Shown: positions 33,444-45,262 of the stretch, in pieces
Numbering within the stretch: position 1 is the first letter of the stretch
Layout: every line of letters begins with the position of its first letter
Source: Ursus arctos
Lineage: Eukaryota; Chordata; Mammalia; Carnivora; Ursidae
Assembly: GCF_023065955.2 (NCBI RefSeq)
Contig: NW_026622786.1
Span: 49,151,438 to 49,215,437, forward strand
Direction of reading: 5' to 3'
DNA length: 64,000 nucleotides
The notes under the pieces: generated by a model
The model's input: the letters and a program-made list of their open reading frames with translations, nothing else
Told to the model about the DNA's origin: nothing
Database searches by the model: none
Position numbers and translations under genes: made by a program

Positions 33444-34423
33444 TGTGGTGTAAGTGTGTGTGTGGGTGTGTATGTGGGTGTGATTTGAAAGGATTCACAT
33501 TTAATTTGTCTGCAAAGCCCTAGAAACCAGGGTAAGCAAAAAGAACCCAATAGATGGTACTCTGATTTAATCAAGTATATATGTTGTTGGTACCCAGGTA
33601 CAGAGCAGTTTCATTTTGAGATATTTTCTTGCCTGCCCGCAACTGAGAAACCATGAGTTACAGAAGTTTCACAGGAAACTCTTGATTCTGCTGATTATTA
33701 AAACAGAATCTATTTCTATGTGTACCCAAATCCAATAAACTTAAAGAATTATAGTAATAAAAGATATTTTTACTGACTGTATGGTTGATCTCTATGCAAG
33801 AAAACACTGTCCTTCCTACTGCACGCAGGTCAAGATCACATTTTTAGTTTTCATTTGTGACTTCTCTTTAAAACACTTTTCATTTCATGCAGATCATTAA
33901 TTTTGATACATTTCATCAAATCCATGAACTGACTCAGAATTCTGACCCTAATATTTATACAAATAAAGGTTTTGTAGTTATCCATCATTGCATAGTTTTA
34001 CTTCTTTGTACTATAAGGTATCTTATGTATAATGAGCACAAGAAACATTTGTTTTTCTATTATTTTGGAAGACTTTATTAGTGGCTTAACCAACAACCAT
34101 TTATCCTTTTCCCCTTGCTAATAAAACCATAATTTTGTTCAATGTGTCTGGCTACACAGATGAATCAACACTTGTCCAAGCCTATCATAATTTGAACAAC
34201 CCCATTCCTTAGTCAGTTACTGTTTTGACAAATGAAATGCAAATATCTACGGAGTGGCTTCTGGGAAAAATGTTTTTCCCTGGTAGAAACTCACAAAAGA
34301 AGAACCCTTCCCTTTCTTCCTCATTTAGACACTTGTGACCTTGAGAAACAACCAAAGACAAGAAGCCAGCAAGGCACATATGCATTAGAGGAAGAATTAG
34401 AAACAAACAAACTCTGGTATCTT

Positions 34424-34656
34424 AACAATGTTGTTGAGGGGCGCCTGGGTGGCACAGCGGTTAAGCATCTGCCTTCAGCTCAGGGCATGATCCCGGCGAT
34501 CCGGGATCGAGCCCCACATCAGGCTCTTCCGCTATGAGCCTGCTTCTTCCTCGCCCACTCCCCCTGCTTGTGTTCCCTCTCTCGCTGGCTGTCTCTATCT
34601 CTGTTGAATAAATAAATAAAATCTTTAAAAAAATAAAAAAAAACAATGTTGTTGAG
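34424..34656 (+). mobile_element. Can-SINE, sense, young copy with 15-bp target duplication
   Basis: The body at 34439-34641 starts GGCGCCTGGGTGGCACAGCG and carries AGGGCATGATCCCGGCG, CGGGATCGAGCCCCACATC and AATAAATAAATAAAATCTTT. AACAATGTTGTTGAG flanks it without change at 34424-34438 and 34642-34656. Close resemblance to the usual bear/seal-type consensus suggests a recent insertion. Confidence 0.97.
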
Positions 34657-35019
34657 CTGCTATAAACAAATTTGGGACCATTGACTTCTAGTTTTGTTAA
34701 TAAATACGAAATGTCCAGTTCATGTCTTCTTTTACTTCATTCTAGCTGAAACAACTATCTTTTACATACTTATGTGTTTGTCTAAAGAATTTTTTTACCT
34801 TTGATATGTAAACATGAAGTTTGTGCACCTGTGCTTATTTTCCAGTATTCTAGCTATGGATTATTCCTTGGTGTCACACATTTGTAGTGTGTGCATGTGT
34901 GATCTTCGTATCAGTTTTTCTCACATAGTCTCTCTGTTTGAGCTCACTTTCTAAACCTGTTATTTTGTTGGTCTTCATCCAACATGATACCAAAATGTGG
35001 GTATCTTGAGTTAGATATG

Positions 35020-35253
35020 GCTCTTGAGTTAGACAAAGTTGAGTTCAAGCCTTTATTGTGCCATTTAATAGCTGTGTTAAGTTAATCAAGGTACTTAATC
35101 TCTCTTAGGCTTCAATTATCTTACCTGTAAAATGAGGCTCTTGAGTTAGACAAAGTTGAGTTCAAGCCCTTATTGTGCCACTTAATAGCTGTGCTAAGTT
35201 AATCAAGGTACTTAATCTCTCTTAGGCTTCATTTTTCTTACCTGTAAAATGAG
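35020..35253 (+). repeat. MIR-like element in two tandem copies of 117 bases
   Basis: Copy one at 35020-35136 and copy two at 35137-35253 are the same length and differ at five positions by my count. Each reads like a MIR core (GAGTTCAAGCC, TAATAGCTGTG, GGTACTTAATCTCTCTTAGG, CTTACCTGTAAAATGAG). About 4% difference is far less than expected for MIR copies, which inserted more than 100 million years ago. The duplication is therefore a later local event. Confidence 0.93.
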
Positions 35254-35379
35254 GAAACCAATGGCATCTTCATTATCTTTTAATATGATGATAACAAATG
35301 CTCAGTCAAGAACCAGCAATGATGCTTATAAAGATAATACTTTTGCCCTAAACATATGCATTAACCATAATCTGGTGTG

Positions 35380-35518
35380 TTTGCTTGTTTGCCAATGGAC
35401 TCAGTTCCATAAGCACAGAGATTTTGTTTGTTTGCTTTCACTGCTTTATCTCTAGTACCTTGAATAGTGCCTGAAACATGGTAGGCACTCAATAGATATG
35501 TTAAATGATTGAATGGGC
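35380..35518 (+). mobile_element. L2 3'-end fragment, sense
   Basis: CACTGCTTTATCTCTAGTAC, GAATAGTGCCTGAAACATGG, TAGGCACTCAATAGATATG and a GATTGAATG tail follow the L2 3' end. Confidence 0.8.
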
Positions 35519-35954
35519 TTAATGAACTTGGGTTTGGTGGTTCTATAATCTAGGGCTACTAACAGTCTTATAGAAAATTGTACAGTTTCATGGGAAATAA
35601 TTTACGTATTTAATAGCATTGATATACAGCAGGCATCATGCAAGGAAATCTGAGGATCATGTGTTGCCTAGCTGCTGGATCTGGCTGGCAGAAGTTTTGT
35701 TTGTCTTAAAAATTTTTCAACATTTTTTCAATTAGTTGTCAATTTTTTTTTTTTTTTTTTTTTTTTACAGAGAGAGTCCGCATAAAATAAGTTTCTCTTT
35801 GAAATTAGAAGATTTTAAATCACTGCATGGCAACCAGCTGAAACATAGTAGCTCTTTGCTTTAGATTTTTCAAGCTCTTGGAATCCTTGCCCCCCACTCC
35901 CATTTTCTGACACTGGTTGTTATCACTCAGTACTCTTGCACTGCAGTTTTGTTT

Positions 35955-36110
35955 GTTTCAGCTTTACTGAGGCATAACTGACAAAGAAATTTGTAAGACA
36001 TTTAAAGTGTACTTCCACAGTACTGTAATGATTTGCTATATGTATACATTGAAAAAGGGTATCCCTTAACTAGTAAATTTACACAACCATCACCTCACAT
36101 ATTCATCTTT
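35955..36110 (-). mobile_element. L1 3' UTR tip, antisense
   Basis: CAGCTTTACTGAGGCATAAC followed by TGACAAAGAAATTTGTAAG, AAAGTGTAC and ATGTATACATTG is the reverse complement of an L1 3' end (…ttatgcctcaataaagctg). Confidence 0.75.
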
Positions 36111-38339
36111 GGGGGGGGAGAATTGCACCACAGTTTTTAAGTTACCTTCGTTCATGTACTACTGTTATCTCTCTGGTCTGGTAGGCACTTGAGTTTGCAA
36201 CTTTTGCAGACCAGACCCCTGAAATTTACTTGGGGCTTCCTGCTCCATGGTATGTATCATTTCCAAGTTTTCCTTTATCAGGAAACTTGACTAAAAGAAC
36301 TCAGGATTATAAACTATTATTTAATTTATACTGTGGAATCTCATTACTTTTCCTTTTTAAACAAATATTAACTTTCATTTTTAATCCAAATGTTTAAAAA
36401 ATGCACATAATTTTAAAAATGATACTAAAAAGCTATGCAATAGGATGATAAAATACAACTTCATTTTCAGTTTTATTCAATGTCCAAAGGCCAAGAACAA
36501 AACAATCATTCCCAAATAGCCCTGTATTCTGAATCTGCTTATTGATTTTTGTTGTATAGACTAACCAATTGTGGAACTGATTCTCCCAGCTTTGATGATT
36601 CCTCCCCCAAACTGCAAGAGAGGGCAGGCTTAAGTTGGGAGAGAGAATTCCTGGAGAATGCTCTTATGTGCTGTGTCTTATTTACCTCGAGAAGGTGAGG
36701 TGAGGGATGCCTCCCTCTCAGCTCAAGACGAATGAGAGGGGCCTTGAGAGGATCACTCTGACAACTTGCATATATCTTTTAGATTTTATGGGGACATACT
36801 TACTGGTAACTGACTCACTTCTAGGTTAAAGTAAAAAGTAGTATGTGGAGTTCCCTGCCTGGCTGCAGAGCAAACAGAAGAGGTTTTTCCCATTTTTAGT
36901 TTCCTTGGGAGGAAGCTGCATTTCCATTCTGCTCCGTAGAGAGGTGAGACTTTCCCATGAGCCCAGTGGACCCATTAGATGTACGTGCTCTGCAGCCAAG
37001 TTAAAAGAGTATATCTTAAAGGCTGAAGCTATTACTGGATTCCTAAACAGAGGGTATCAACCAAAGAGGGCAGGTTACTAGTGGAGAACCATTATTGTCC
37101 ACAGCAAAAAAGAGAGTTTTTATGGGACAAGCCCCAGAAAAATTATCCCTGAGAAACTCGCAAAAGTGCCCCTGCCCATAAGAGGAGAAAAAAAAAAATC
37201 AGAGGGTAAGAAAAAAGGAAAAGTAATAAATATAGAAGAAGCCCTCCATGGTCTCCTGTCACTACTTCCCAGCCTTCTCTGTAGGCTTCCCAGCCTAAAA
37301 GAATCCTGAAGATTACAGAAAGATTTTAAAATGGGGACTACTATAGAGATCTGCAATTATCACTTTTTTTCTGGACAATGTAAATGCTATGCTTAGATCT
37401 AAAAATGACCAGAGAACATTTTATTGTTAGAGAATAACCTAAAATAATTATTGTATCTACCAGAAATTTTACCCAAAGGAATAGAGAAAAAGAGACAGCA
37501 GATTGTATTTGAGATAGCAGTGGAGGCATCAATTTGTTTTCCACTTGCATGTTATTGAATCCTGCCCATATATATATAATAAAATATTCACCCTTATATC
37601 AAAAAGTATCTGTGTCCAGAGTGTCTTTTCTATCAGAGGCAGCCACTTTTCAAACTTTTTAGCGTCTTCTTCTGGCATTTCTGTCCATAACTTCTGAATA
37701 CTACTCTGATTTCTCTTGATTGATTATTAAACTATTTAAATCTATTAAACTTTTCATTATAACAGTTAAGAGTTTGGATGAGCTAACATTCTTTCTCTTA
37801 TCTCTTCAATACAACTACACCATAATTTTTGGTGAAATTGTGAGTATTTACATTACTAGAATTAAGCAAATTGCTGAGCCTGTTAGTAGACTCTGAATAT
37901 ATTTCCCTTTTTGCAAAAACACATTTAAGTTGACCCAGAGCTAATTATTGTCTTATTTGTATCCATTTGCTCAGTGTTACATGTACCAATTATTATTATT
38001 ATTTTCTAAATTCTCTAACAGGTCTACCAAATACCTGACAGTAATGTTCATAAATACTGCTAACCATCAGATGATTTATCATTTCTATGCTTTTATTTTC
38101 GTCTGTTTTCTTCCTGTCTCTCTCCCCCCTCCAGTTTTCCTCATGCAATTCTTTGTTTTTTCTGCTCCAATTTAAACAGATTTCTTTCTCAGCTGTCACC
38201 CAGGAACTTCCTTCACTTTTCTTTGGGAAATCACCTTTGCTTAACTTCTTTGTTGTTTAGGGTTTTCTTTTTTAATCTCTCTTTAGTTCTGTGCTCTGCT
38301 GAGATTCAACAATCATTGGTCTCCTAAGTAAATGCATTA
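36111..38339. other. Mixed unique DNA, no gene supported
   Basis: The block at about 36540-37330 is less AT-rich than its surroundings and shows no family resemblance that I can name. It could be an old LTR or unique DNA. The ORF at 36845-37081 (ATG at 36845) has no known motif. The remaining part is AT-rich. Confidence 0.35.
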
Positions 38340-39010
38340 AATGTAATGTGCTTTGTTTTGTTTTACTCTATACATGTGTAAAACTTTTACTCTCACAATT
38401 GAAAGCTTGCTTGGATATATTATTTTAGGTTGGGACTAATTTTCCCTAAATATATTGAAAACAAAGCTGATTGTTTCTAGTATCTACAGTTGCTGTTGAG
38501 AAGTTTAATGCCATGTTTTCTTCTTATTGCTTTGTATCTGACCTGTTTCTCTCATCTGAAGATTTTTAGGTTCATCTTAGTATCTTATAGTATCTCATCT
38601 TATAGTATCTTATAATGTTGCCTTGATATGGATCATTTTTATTCGATGTATTAGATCCTTGCCAAGTCTTATCAAAGGAAAGACTCAAGTCTTTTGGTTA
38701 TGCAAATCTTATTTTATTAATTATTTGGTAATATCTCCCATTTTCTCTATTCCTTCAAAAATTTCTATTATTCAGATGTATAACCCCCCACACTGACTCT
38801 AATTTTCTGTCTCTTCCTTCCTGTTTTTGATATCTTTATCTTTTTATTTTCCTCCTAGGTGATTTTTTTTTTTTTCAAAATTTTGAACTATTTTTTTAAA
38901 TACTTTTACTTTGGTCATCAAAACTCATTCTTCTCTATTTTTATAGAATTCTCTTTTATCAATGTAATGTGTTATCCTTCTCATATTAATTACAGTTTTT
39001 CATTGCTTTT
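38340..39010 (-). mobile_element. Ancient L1 5'-part fragment, antisense
   Basis: CTACAGTTGCTGTTGAGAAG, TTTTCTTCTTATTGCTTTG, TTCTATTATTCAGATGTATA and the following 'cactgactctaattttctgtctcttcc' have the word order of the reverse complement of old L1 5' parts. Strongly diverged. Confidence 0.5.
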
Positions 39011-40110
39011 TTCAAAACAAATGGGCCATAAGATGTAAATTAGGAATGATTTCCTCAGTGATCATTTCTTGATTGCTATACTTTAATTTGAGGGCTTTCA
39101 TTTTAAAAAATAAATAAAATTTACCTGAATGTTAAAATGTCTATTCATTTCATTCCATTATTTTTATCTAACTATAGGACTACTTATTATCATACAGATA
39201 ATATAAGTAATACAAGATAGCAGTTACTTACATCATTTAATAAATTATGAATTATTTCTTCCCTTTGCATGTATAATGTTTTGCGGATGAGACCTTTGGT
39301 GTTCTGGTCACAAAACCTCTATTTTAAGAAATTGAGATTAACATTTAAGTTTCATTCAAAATCTGTATTTAGGTCATGGGTAATATAGGACAATACAATT
39401 TTCTTGCAGATTAGCATATGTGGAGAATTATTGAAATCTTCCATTTATAGAAAATCACAACTGTTGCAATAGTACTTGTATTTGTGTTTTGTTGCTGATT
39501 TGGGGACCATACTTTCACAAAAAAGCATGCAATACTTCCCCCTTTGCTAAAAGAGCAGCATATAGCTGCCATTTGCTGTAGTCTGCTGAAAGTCTGCAGC
39601 AGTCGGTGCCAATACACTGCAGATGCTGCAGCCACGGTAATGTATTCATGATGTGTGCAACTACATTTCGACAGCAGCAGTTTCTAGATGTGTTTAGTCA
39701 ACTTTTGGCCTTTGCAAGGAACATAAATATAGATTGCTTCATATACTATGCACATCCATCAAATTGGAAATAGAATGGACCCTTATAAATAGTAATATAA
39801 AAATCCATGAGTGTGATGGGGAATAAAGTCATAAAAGTTTTATTCATTATAATTTGAAATATGACAGGTAACCTGTGAAGTATTTGTTGTTTGGATGTAG
39901 AGCATCTACTTAATTCCTGCTACAATATTAGCCAAGGAATTCAACAAGTCAAAAATGTCCAATATAATATCTAAAGCTAAATGTAATCAAAGGTGAGGTG
40001 AGCCCTGCTCAAAAATCAATGTGATTCTTTAGATAGTTAATGGAACTAAAGTTTGTATAGCATTAGAGCTTTAAACTGTGCTATAATTGATAGATTTTAA
40101 TGACTATGAT
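39011..40110. other. Unique DNA, candidate non-coding element at 39390-39720
   Basis: No gene or repeat was recognised. The part at 39390-39720 is richer in CTGCAG/CTGC motifs than anything nearby. Confidence 0.3.
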
Positions 40111-40114
40111 TATG

Positions 40115-40353
40115 AATATTTTCTATTTATTTATTTTAAAAGATTTTATTTCTTAGAGAGAGAGAGTGAGCGAGAAAGAGAGAGAGAGAGAGAGAGCACA
40201 AGTGGGGGGAGGGGCAGGGGAGAGGGATGAAGCAGGCTCCCCAAGGAGCAGGGAGCCCACTATGGGGCTTGATCTCAGGACCCTGGGATCACAACCTGAG
40301 CTGAAGGCAGATGCTTAACCAACTGAGCCATCCAGATGCCCCAAATATTTTCT
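40115..40353 (-). mobile_element. Can-SINE, reverse, with target duplication
   Basis: The body at 40125-40342 has TTTTAAAAGATTTTATTTC, a long GA-rich tract near 40155-40197 and GAGCCATCCAGATGCCCC. AATATTTTCT flanks it at 40115-40124 and 40344-40353. Confidence 0.95.
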
Positions 40354-40429
40354 TTTTAAAAAGTTTGTATTATAGAATTCCAATTTCCCCTTGTATTTTT
40401 TTCTCCCCTCTTCCAAAGCAATAGAGACT

Positions 40430-40640
40430 TTAGCTACGTACAGTGCAACTCACAATAAAGATGATATTTCCAAATTTCCATTGCAGTTAAGTTGTCCATA
40501 TGACTAAATTTTTGACTAACGGAGTGTACATAAAAGTGGTATTTGTGATTTTTCAAGTCTTGCCCAGGAAGAGATGATCCACAATTCCCTCCCTTTCCCT
40601 TTTCACTAGCTGCAATGTCAGCATAGTGGTGAGACATCTA
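40430..40640 (+). mobile_element. Probable MLT1-like LTR fragment, sense
   Basis: GTTGTCCATATGACTAAATTT, GGAGTGTACATAAAAGTGG, TTTCAAGTCTTGCCCAGG and TTCCCTCCCTTTCC follow the order of an older MaLR LTR. The 3' end is missing. Family call is tentative. Confidence 0.5.
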
Positions 40641-40979
40641 CCACTCAGGCAAGAACAACACTTTACAAACTATGGAGCCCTTGATAAAATCATGCAGTAG
40701 AGTCAATAAACAAACTCACATTTTTGCAGAAACAAGAAATAAAATACTTCTCTTAAGGTCTTTCACATAATTTTGCTTGGTCCACCATATCAGAATTAAT
40801 CGCTCCCATTCTTACAGTCCCTTATCATGTAATTAGGGGCCTTCTTGTATTTTATCCTGTTCTGTTTGGGGTTCATTTTTTTCATGTATGTATATTTGTT
40901 AGCCTTTAACATCATGACATGGCTCTTCCTCTCTCAATTCCATCAAGAAACAACTAGCGTACTATATTCTAGTCCCACT

Positions 40980-41175
40980 GGATTCCTTGAACAAGCTAAG
41001 AATATTTTTCTCCCAGCATCTTTGCACTTGCTATCCCTGCTAACTGGAATGTTATTCTCACAGATATGTTATAAATATCATATAAGATATTATGACCCAT
41101 TTTATGTCTCTATTAAAATGTTACCTCTCCCAGATGTCTTCTATTATCCTTTTTCACTTTAACTCCTTACTCTGC
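40980..41175 (+). mobile_element. L2 fragment, sense
   Basis: CATCTTTGCACTTGCTATCC, CTGCTAACTGGAATGTTATT, ATGTCTCTATTAAAATGTTA and CCTCTCCCAGATGTCTTCT match the L2 ORF2-end to 3' UTR order. Confidence 0.75.
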
Positions 41176-42935
41176 TTATGTGCAATCAGCAAGGACACTA
41201 GACCAGAAACTTTGAGGAACTGATGAGATAGAGGGCATATCAGTGAAAGATTCCTGGGCTGACAGGAGTGATTTTGGGAAACCGAGCTCAGAGAACATGG
41301 ATAGAACTGGAGAAAAGATAATGTTAGGGTGATCTCTGAGTAAGCTGCATTTGAAGCAGTCGAGGGATTGTCTCATGGTTGGCCAAATCGTTGGTGGCTG
41401 GATTATTTGCCCACAAGTTTATGGGAGTAAGAGTGTACATTGAAACCTGGGGAACAGAGAGTACCCACAGTAGTTAATAACCCCAACTAGAGTCTGGCAC
41501 CCAACTGGGTTGGCACCCAAATTCCAAAGACAAGCTTCCAGTCCACCCAGCCCAGTATGCCATCACAAGCACCACAGGCAGGCAGGCAAAAGGAGAACTT
41601 CAACACAAATATGAGAAAATAACAAAGAATCATTGACAATTCAAGAAAAACTGACACCATGAAACAGATACCAAACTCAACATCAGTATTAATAAAAACA
41701 GAAAAATAAATGTATATAATATATTATATATTTTATATTATAAATATATTTATGAAGATATAATATAGAGTATTTCTGAGCCTACTATGTATAATTTAAA
41801 AAAGAAAACAACTAGAAATGTTGCATATCAGAGAAAAGGAAGATAGATACTGACTAGAACAAAAAAGGCATTCCATTTCTCAGTTTAAAGATAGAGATTT
41901 AAATTCCAAGTCTGGGACAATGGTTTTAAAGCCAAACATATTTGATTTTAGTTGAAAGGGAAGACTGTCCTTGTTTTCATAAGCTGAGTTATAACTATAA
42001 GGAACAAAGTGTAGAGGACTGAAAAAAAATTGCTATAGAGCAAAACCATAGAAAGAGGAAGCTCAGATGGGAGAAGCCTATCAATTATTAGCTGGTAAAT
42101 TTCTAAGTAGCTATTTCTGTCCTACCTCCTGCAGTTCAAATCCTAGTGTGCATGCATGTGTGTATATGGGTATAGATGATAAAGATGACCTTGATAAAGA
42201 TGACCTTTCTGCTCTGAGACCTCCCAAACTGTACTTATACAGAGTAGCAGGGATTTGGTTTCACACTTCCAAATGTAGAGAGGATGCAAACTTCTTGAGA
42301 TGCCCAAAAGACTAAGGAACAATGGAGGGGAGGATATGTGGTTAGACAGATAATCTGAAAAGAAGTGTCACTTGGTGAAAGCAAGTAGATAAGTAGCTAA
42401 GAAATTCAGAGACCCCTCTCCCTCCAACCTTTCTACCATCAGCAATGGTAGAAGGACAAAGCTATTCAAAGGGCACAGGAAGAGGAGGCAGAGGCTGTAG
42501 AATATGGGACAAGAGCTCAGGTGACACCAGACAACAGCAGCTGATGCCAGTGCAGAGTGAGATCCAAGATTAGGTGTGACCGTATGTATGGCAGTAAAGA
42601 TCAGTAAAGAGAGAGGGTGGCATTCATAGCAGATTGTACTTCCCTGGCATATATATATGACTCTGTAACAGTTTTCAGTTGTATACAGAAACTCCTCTAG
42701 CTAGTTTAAGCAGAAGATTAAATTGTATAAACATTCTGTTTTATAGCTACAATTGTCATAGATATTAAAATTTAATTCTTAACTTAAATAGAATTATGAA
42801 TAAATATTTTACGAGTAAAATAAATGTAACATTTCATCAATAAATATTTTTATTTTTTCAATATTTTGCTTTATAATTTTACTACATAATTCCTTTATTT
42901 TGATTAATCTCTCATTTGACTGGATTACTTCAAAT
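41176..42935. other. AT-rich region, no gene seen
   Basis: It contains AT simple sequence at about 41706-41765 and a 16-base direct repeat (TGATAAAGATGACCTT) in tandem near 42177-42208. The A-rich text near 41640-41880 might be a decayed L1 in sense orientation, which I cannot confirm. Confidence 0.35.
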
Positions 42936-42941
42936 ATTTTT

Positions 42942-43151
42942 TTTAAGATTTATTTATTTATTTGAGAGAGAGAGAGCAAGCAAGGGGAGGGGCAGAGGAA
43001 GAGGGAAAGAGAGAATCCCAAGCAGACTCCATGCTGAGCAGGAAGGCTGACATAGGGCTCTATCCCACAACCCTGAGATCATGACCTGAGCAGAAAACAG
43101 GAGCCGAATGCCTAACCAGTTGCTTAACCGACTGAGCCACCCAGGTGCCCC
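42942..43151 (-). mobile_element. Can-SINE, reverse
   Basis: TTTTAAGATTTATTTATTTA, the GAGAGAGAG tract, CATAGGGCTCTATCCCACAA and GAGCCACCCAGGTGCCCC are present. It has a repeated head segment (TAACCAGTTGCTTAACCGAC). A clear target duplication is not visible. Confidence 0.95.
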
Positions 43152-43179
43152 ACCTCAATTAAAAAAAAAAAAAAAAAAA

Positions 43180-44024
43180 GGTTACATAGGTGATGCTTCG
43201 GAGTGCTGGTGTATTTTAAAATGTCTTTTTATTGCCAACACATGTGAATGACAATCTGAACGGCTAAAGGTCTTGATTTGCACTTTGATCCTTCAGCTTT
43301 GGGCACTGCTCCATTGTCAACATCTAAAGTTGCCAGAGAAGTGCTATAAATCTATTGTTTTTCTTTGTAAGAGACCTACTTATTTTAGCTGAATGTTTCT
43401 TAGATAAGCTAAATATAAAACTAATGACAAATAGAATTTGAGACTGTCAATTTTTGCAATTTTTTTTTCTGACAAGTAGACCTCAGTGAGTCCTTTGGAG
43501 GTGCAGATTTATGCCATTTATTTTTTTATTTCAGGAAAGTTTTCTTTCATTAATACTTTGACATTTTTTTTCTTATTTACTAGCTCAGTTCTCTTCTCTA
43601 GGCATACCAATAATCTTTGTGATGGATATCTGCTGTCTTTTTCACCAATTACACTTCTTTAATTGTTTTCCAGTGTATTATTTGTGATTTTCTGAAATCT
43701 CTACTGCACGCCATTGATTTGATCTAAAAGGTGACTGCTCTTTGGCTTGTTTATAAGTTCTTTTCTATCTTTCTTGTTCCCTTTAATTTTTTCCTTATTC
43801 TGCTTTAGTCTATTTCATCTAATTTATTATCATAACCTCTATTTTATAAAATCTGTTTTCCTCAATGTCCTTAATTGCAATAAAAATATTTCTTTTTAAA
43901 TATATGTTCTCAATTTTTTTGCTGAAGTCTTATTTTTTTTGTTTATTTATGTTTAAGTAGAGTAAATTCTATTTAAATCCATATGTCACAAAATTACAAG
44001 TAGAACCTCCTTGACTCTCTTTAT
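43180..44024 (-). mobile_element. Ancient L1 5'-part fragment, antisense
   Basis: CACTTCTTTAATTGTTTTCC, GTGATTTTCTGAAATCTCTA and TTCCTTATTCTGCTTTAGTC resemble the reverse complement of old L1 5' parts. Highly diverged, family not assigned. Confidence 0.45.
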
Positions 44025-44092
44025 GTTCATCTGTTCATATTTTTTTAAGATTTATTTATTCTAGAGAGAGAGTGAGAGAGCGCGCGCGCGCG

Positions 44093-44136
<44 letters not shown>

Positions 44137-44298
44137 GGTAGGGGGAGGGGCAGAGGGAAAGGGAGAGAGAATCCCAAGTCCACTGTCCAGAAACCACAGT
44201 GCCCAACAAGGGGCTTGATCTGGTGACTTGGGGTCACGATCCCAGTGAATCAGAAGCTCAACCGACTGAGCCACCCAGGCCCTCGTTCATCTGTTCAT
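44025..44298 (-). mobile_element. Can-SINE, reverse, carrying a CG/CA microsatellite
   Basis: The body at 44039-44284 shows TTTTTTAAGATTTATTTATT, then the usual GA tract replaced by an expanded CG/CA tract, then GAGGGGCAGAGGG, GGGCTTGATC and GAGCCACCCAGGCC. GTTCATCTGTTCAT flanks it exactly at 44025-44038 and 44285-44298. Confidence 0.97.
44081..44133. repeat. (CG)10(CA)16 alternating purine-pyrimidine tract
   Basis: Ten uninterrupted CG units run directly into about sixteen CA units. Pure CG repeats of this length are rare in mammals because methylated CpG mutates quickly. The tract is a strong candidate for Z-DNA and for length variation. Confidence 0.97.
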
Positions 44299-45037
44299 TC
44301 AAAGCACATACATTTATTGAGTGTCTATGCTGTATTAGGAACTATTTTTCACCCGGGAGGTATAAAAGTTAACAAGACAGACAACAGACCAGCTCTCTAG
44401 GAAGTTATATTCTAGTGTGAAAACTTAGGCAATTTGATAAATACATAAGATAATTTTTAACATCAGTAAATACTGATGTAGTAACAAAATGTAGTGGAGC
44501 AGACTGTAGGACTGATGCATATTTAGCTAATATTAGGTAAATCTTTCCTAAAGATGCTAGAAACTAAATTATAAATTCAATGTTTAGTATTTTGGTTGCT
44601 GATTGAAGGCCCAAGGAGCTGGGACCCTGGGCAATGCAGTCCTGTTGATCTGTTTTTTAATTATTAGATTTGTTCTATTAAACCAGGAATATATTTTATC
44701 CCGTCGATAAAATCCCATCCCATTGATGGTGAGTAACCTTGAAATTCAGTTTCTTCTTTCTATTGTGACTGCCCCAGTTATTTGCTCAAAATTTAAGTGA
44801 GAGAGATAACACGTAATTAGTAAAACTTTTTTATATCATAGTCCACATATTATTTATCTCTGTACAGTTATTTCTAGAAGGTGTACCTCTAGCTCTCATT
44901 TTTTTTTTCATGAAAAGGCCAGGTTAGATAATAAATGTTCTTCTATTCGTGCCTGATTTGATGACTTAAAAAGTATGGGTCTTTTACATTCTACCACAAA
45001 GCCCACTTTTATTTTTAGCCTTCACCTATTAGAACCT
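44299..45037. other. Partly an old interspersed repeat, no gene
   Basis: The text near 44308-44480 ('cattTATTGAGTGTCTATGC', 'TATAAAAGTTAACAAGACAG') resembles a common ancient mammalian repeat also seen in decayed form near 13000, 15480 and 62330. I cannot name it securely. Confidence 0.4.
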
Positions 45038-45262
45038 AAAAGTAGATATTTCTGGGGCGCCTGGGTGGCTCAGTCGTTAAGCGTCTGCCTTCGGCTCAGG
45101 GCATGATCCCGGCGTTCTGGGATCGAGCCCCACATCAGGCTCCTCTGCTAGGAGCCTGCTTCTTCCTCTCCCACTCCCCCCGCTTGTGTTCCCTCTCTCG
45201 CTGGCTGTCTCTATCTCTGTCAAATGAATAAGTAAAATCTTTAAAAAAAAGTAGATATTTCT
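45038..45262 (+). mobile_element. Can-SINE, sense, young copy with target duplication
   Basis: The body at 45054-45250 starts GGGGCGCCTGGGTGGCTCAG and keeps TTCGGCTCAGGGCATGATCC, GGGATCGAGCCCCACATCA and AAGTAAAATCTTT. AAAAGTAGATATTTCT flanks it at 45038-45053 and 45247-45262, the first As merging with the tail. This is one of the least diverged SINEs in the window. Confidence 0.97.

Noticed and set aside
39411..39635. Minus-strand ORF of 74 codons
   Set aside because: Short, and without splice sites, a domain or a repeat of known coding type. Kept only as a composition anomaly.
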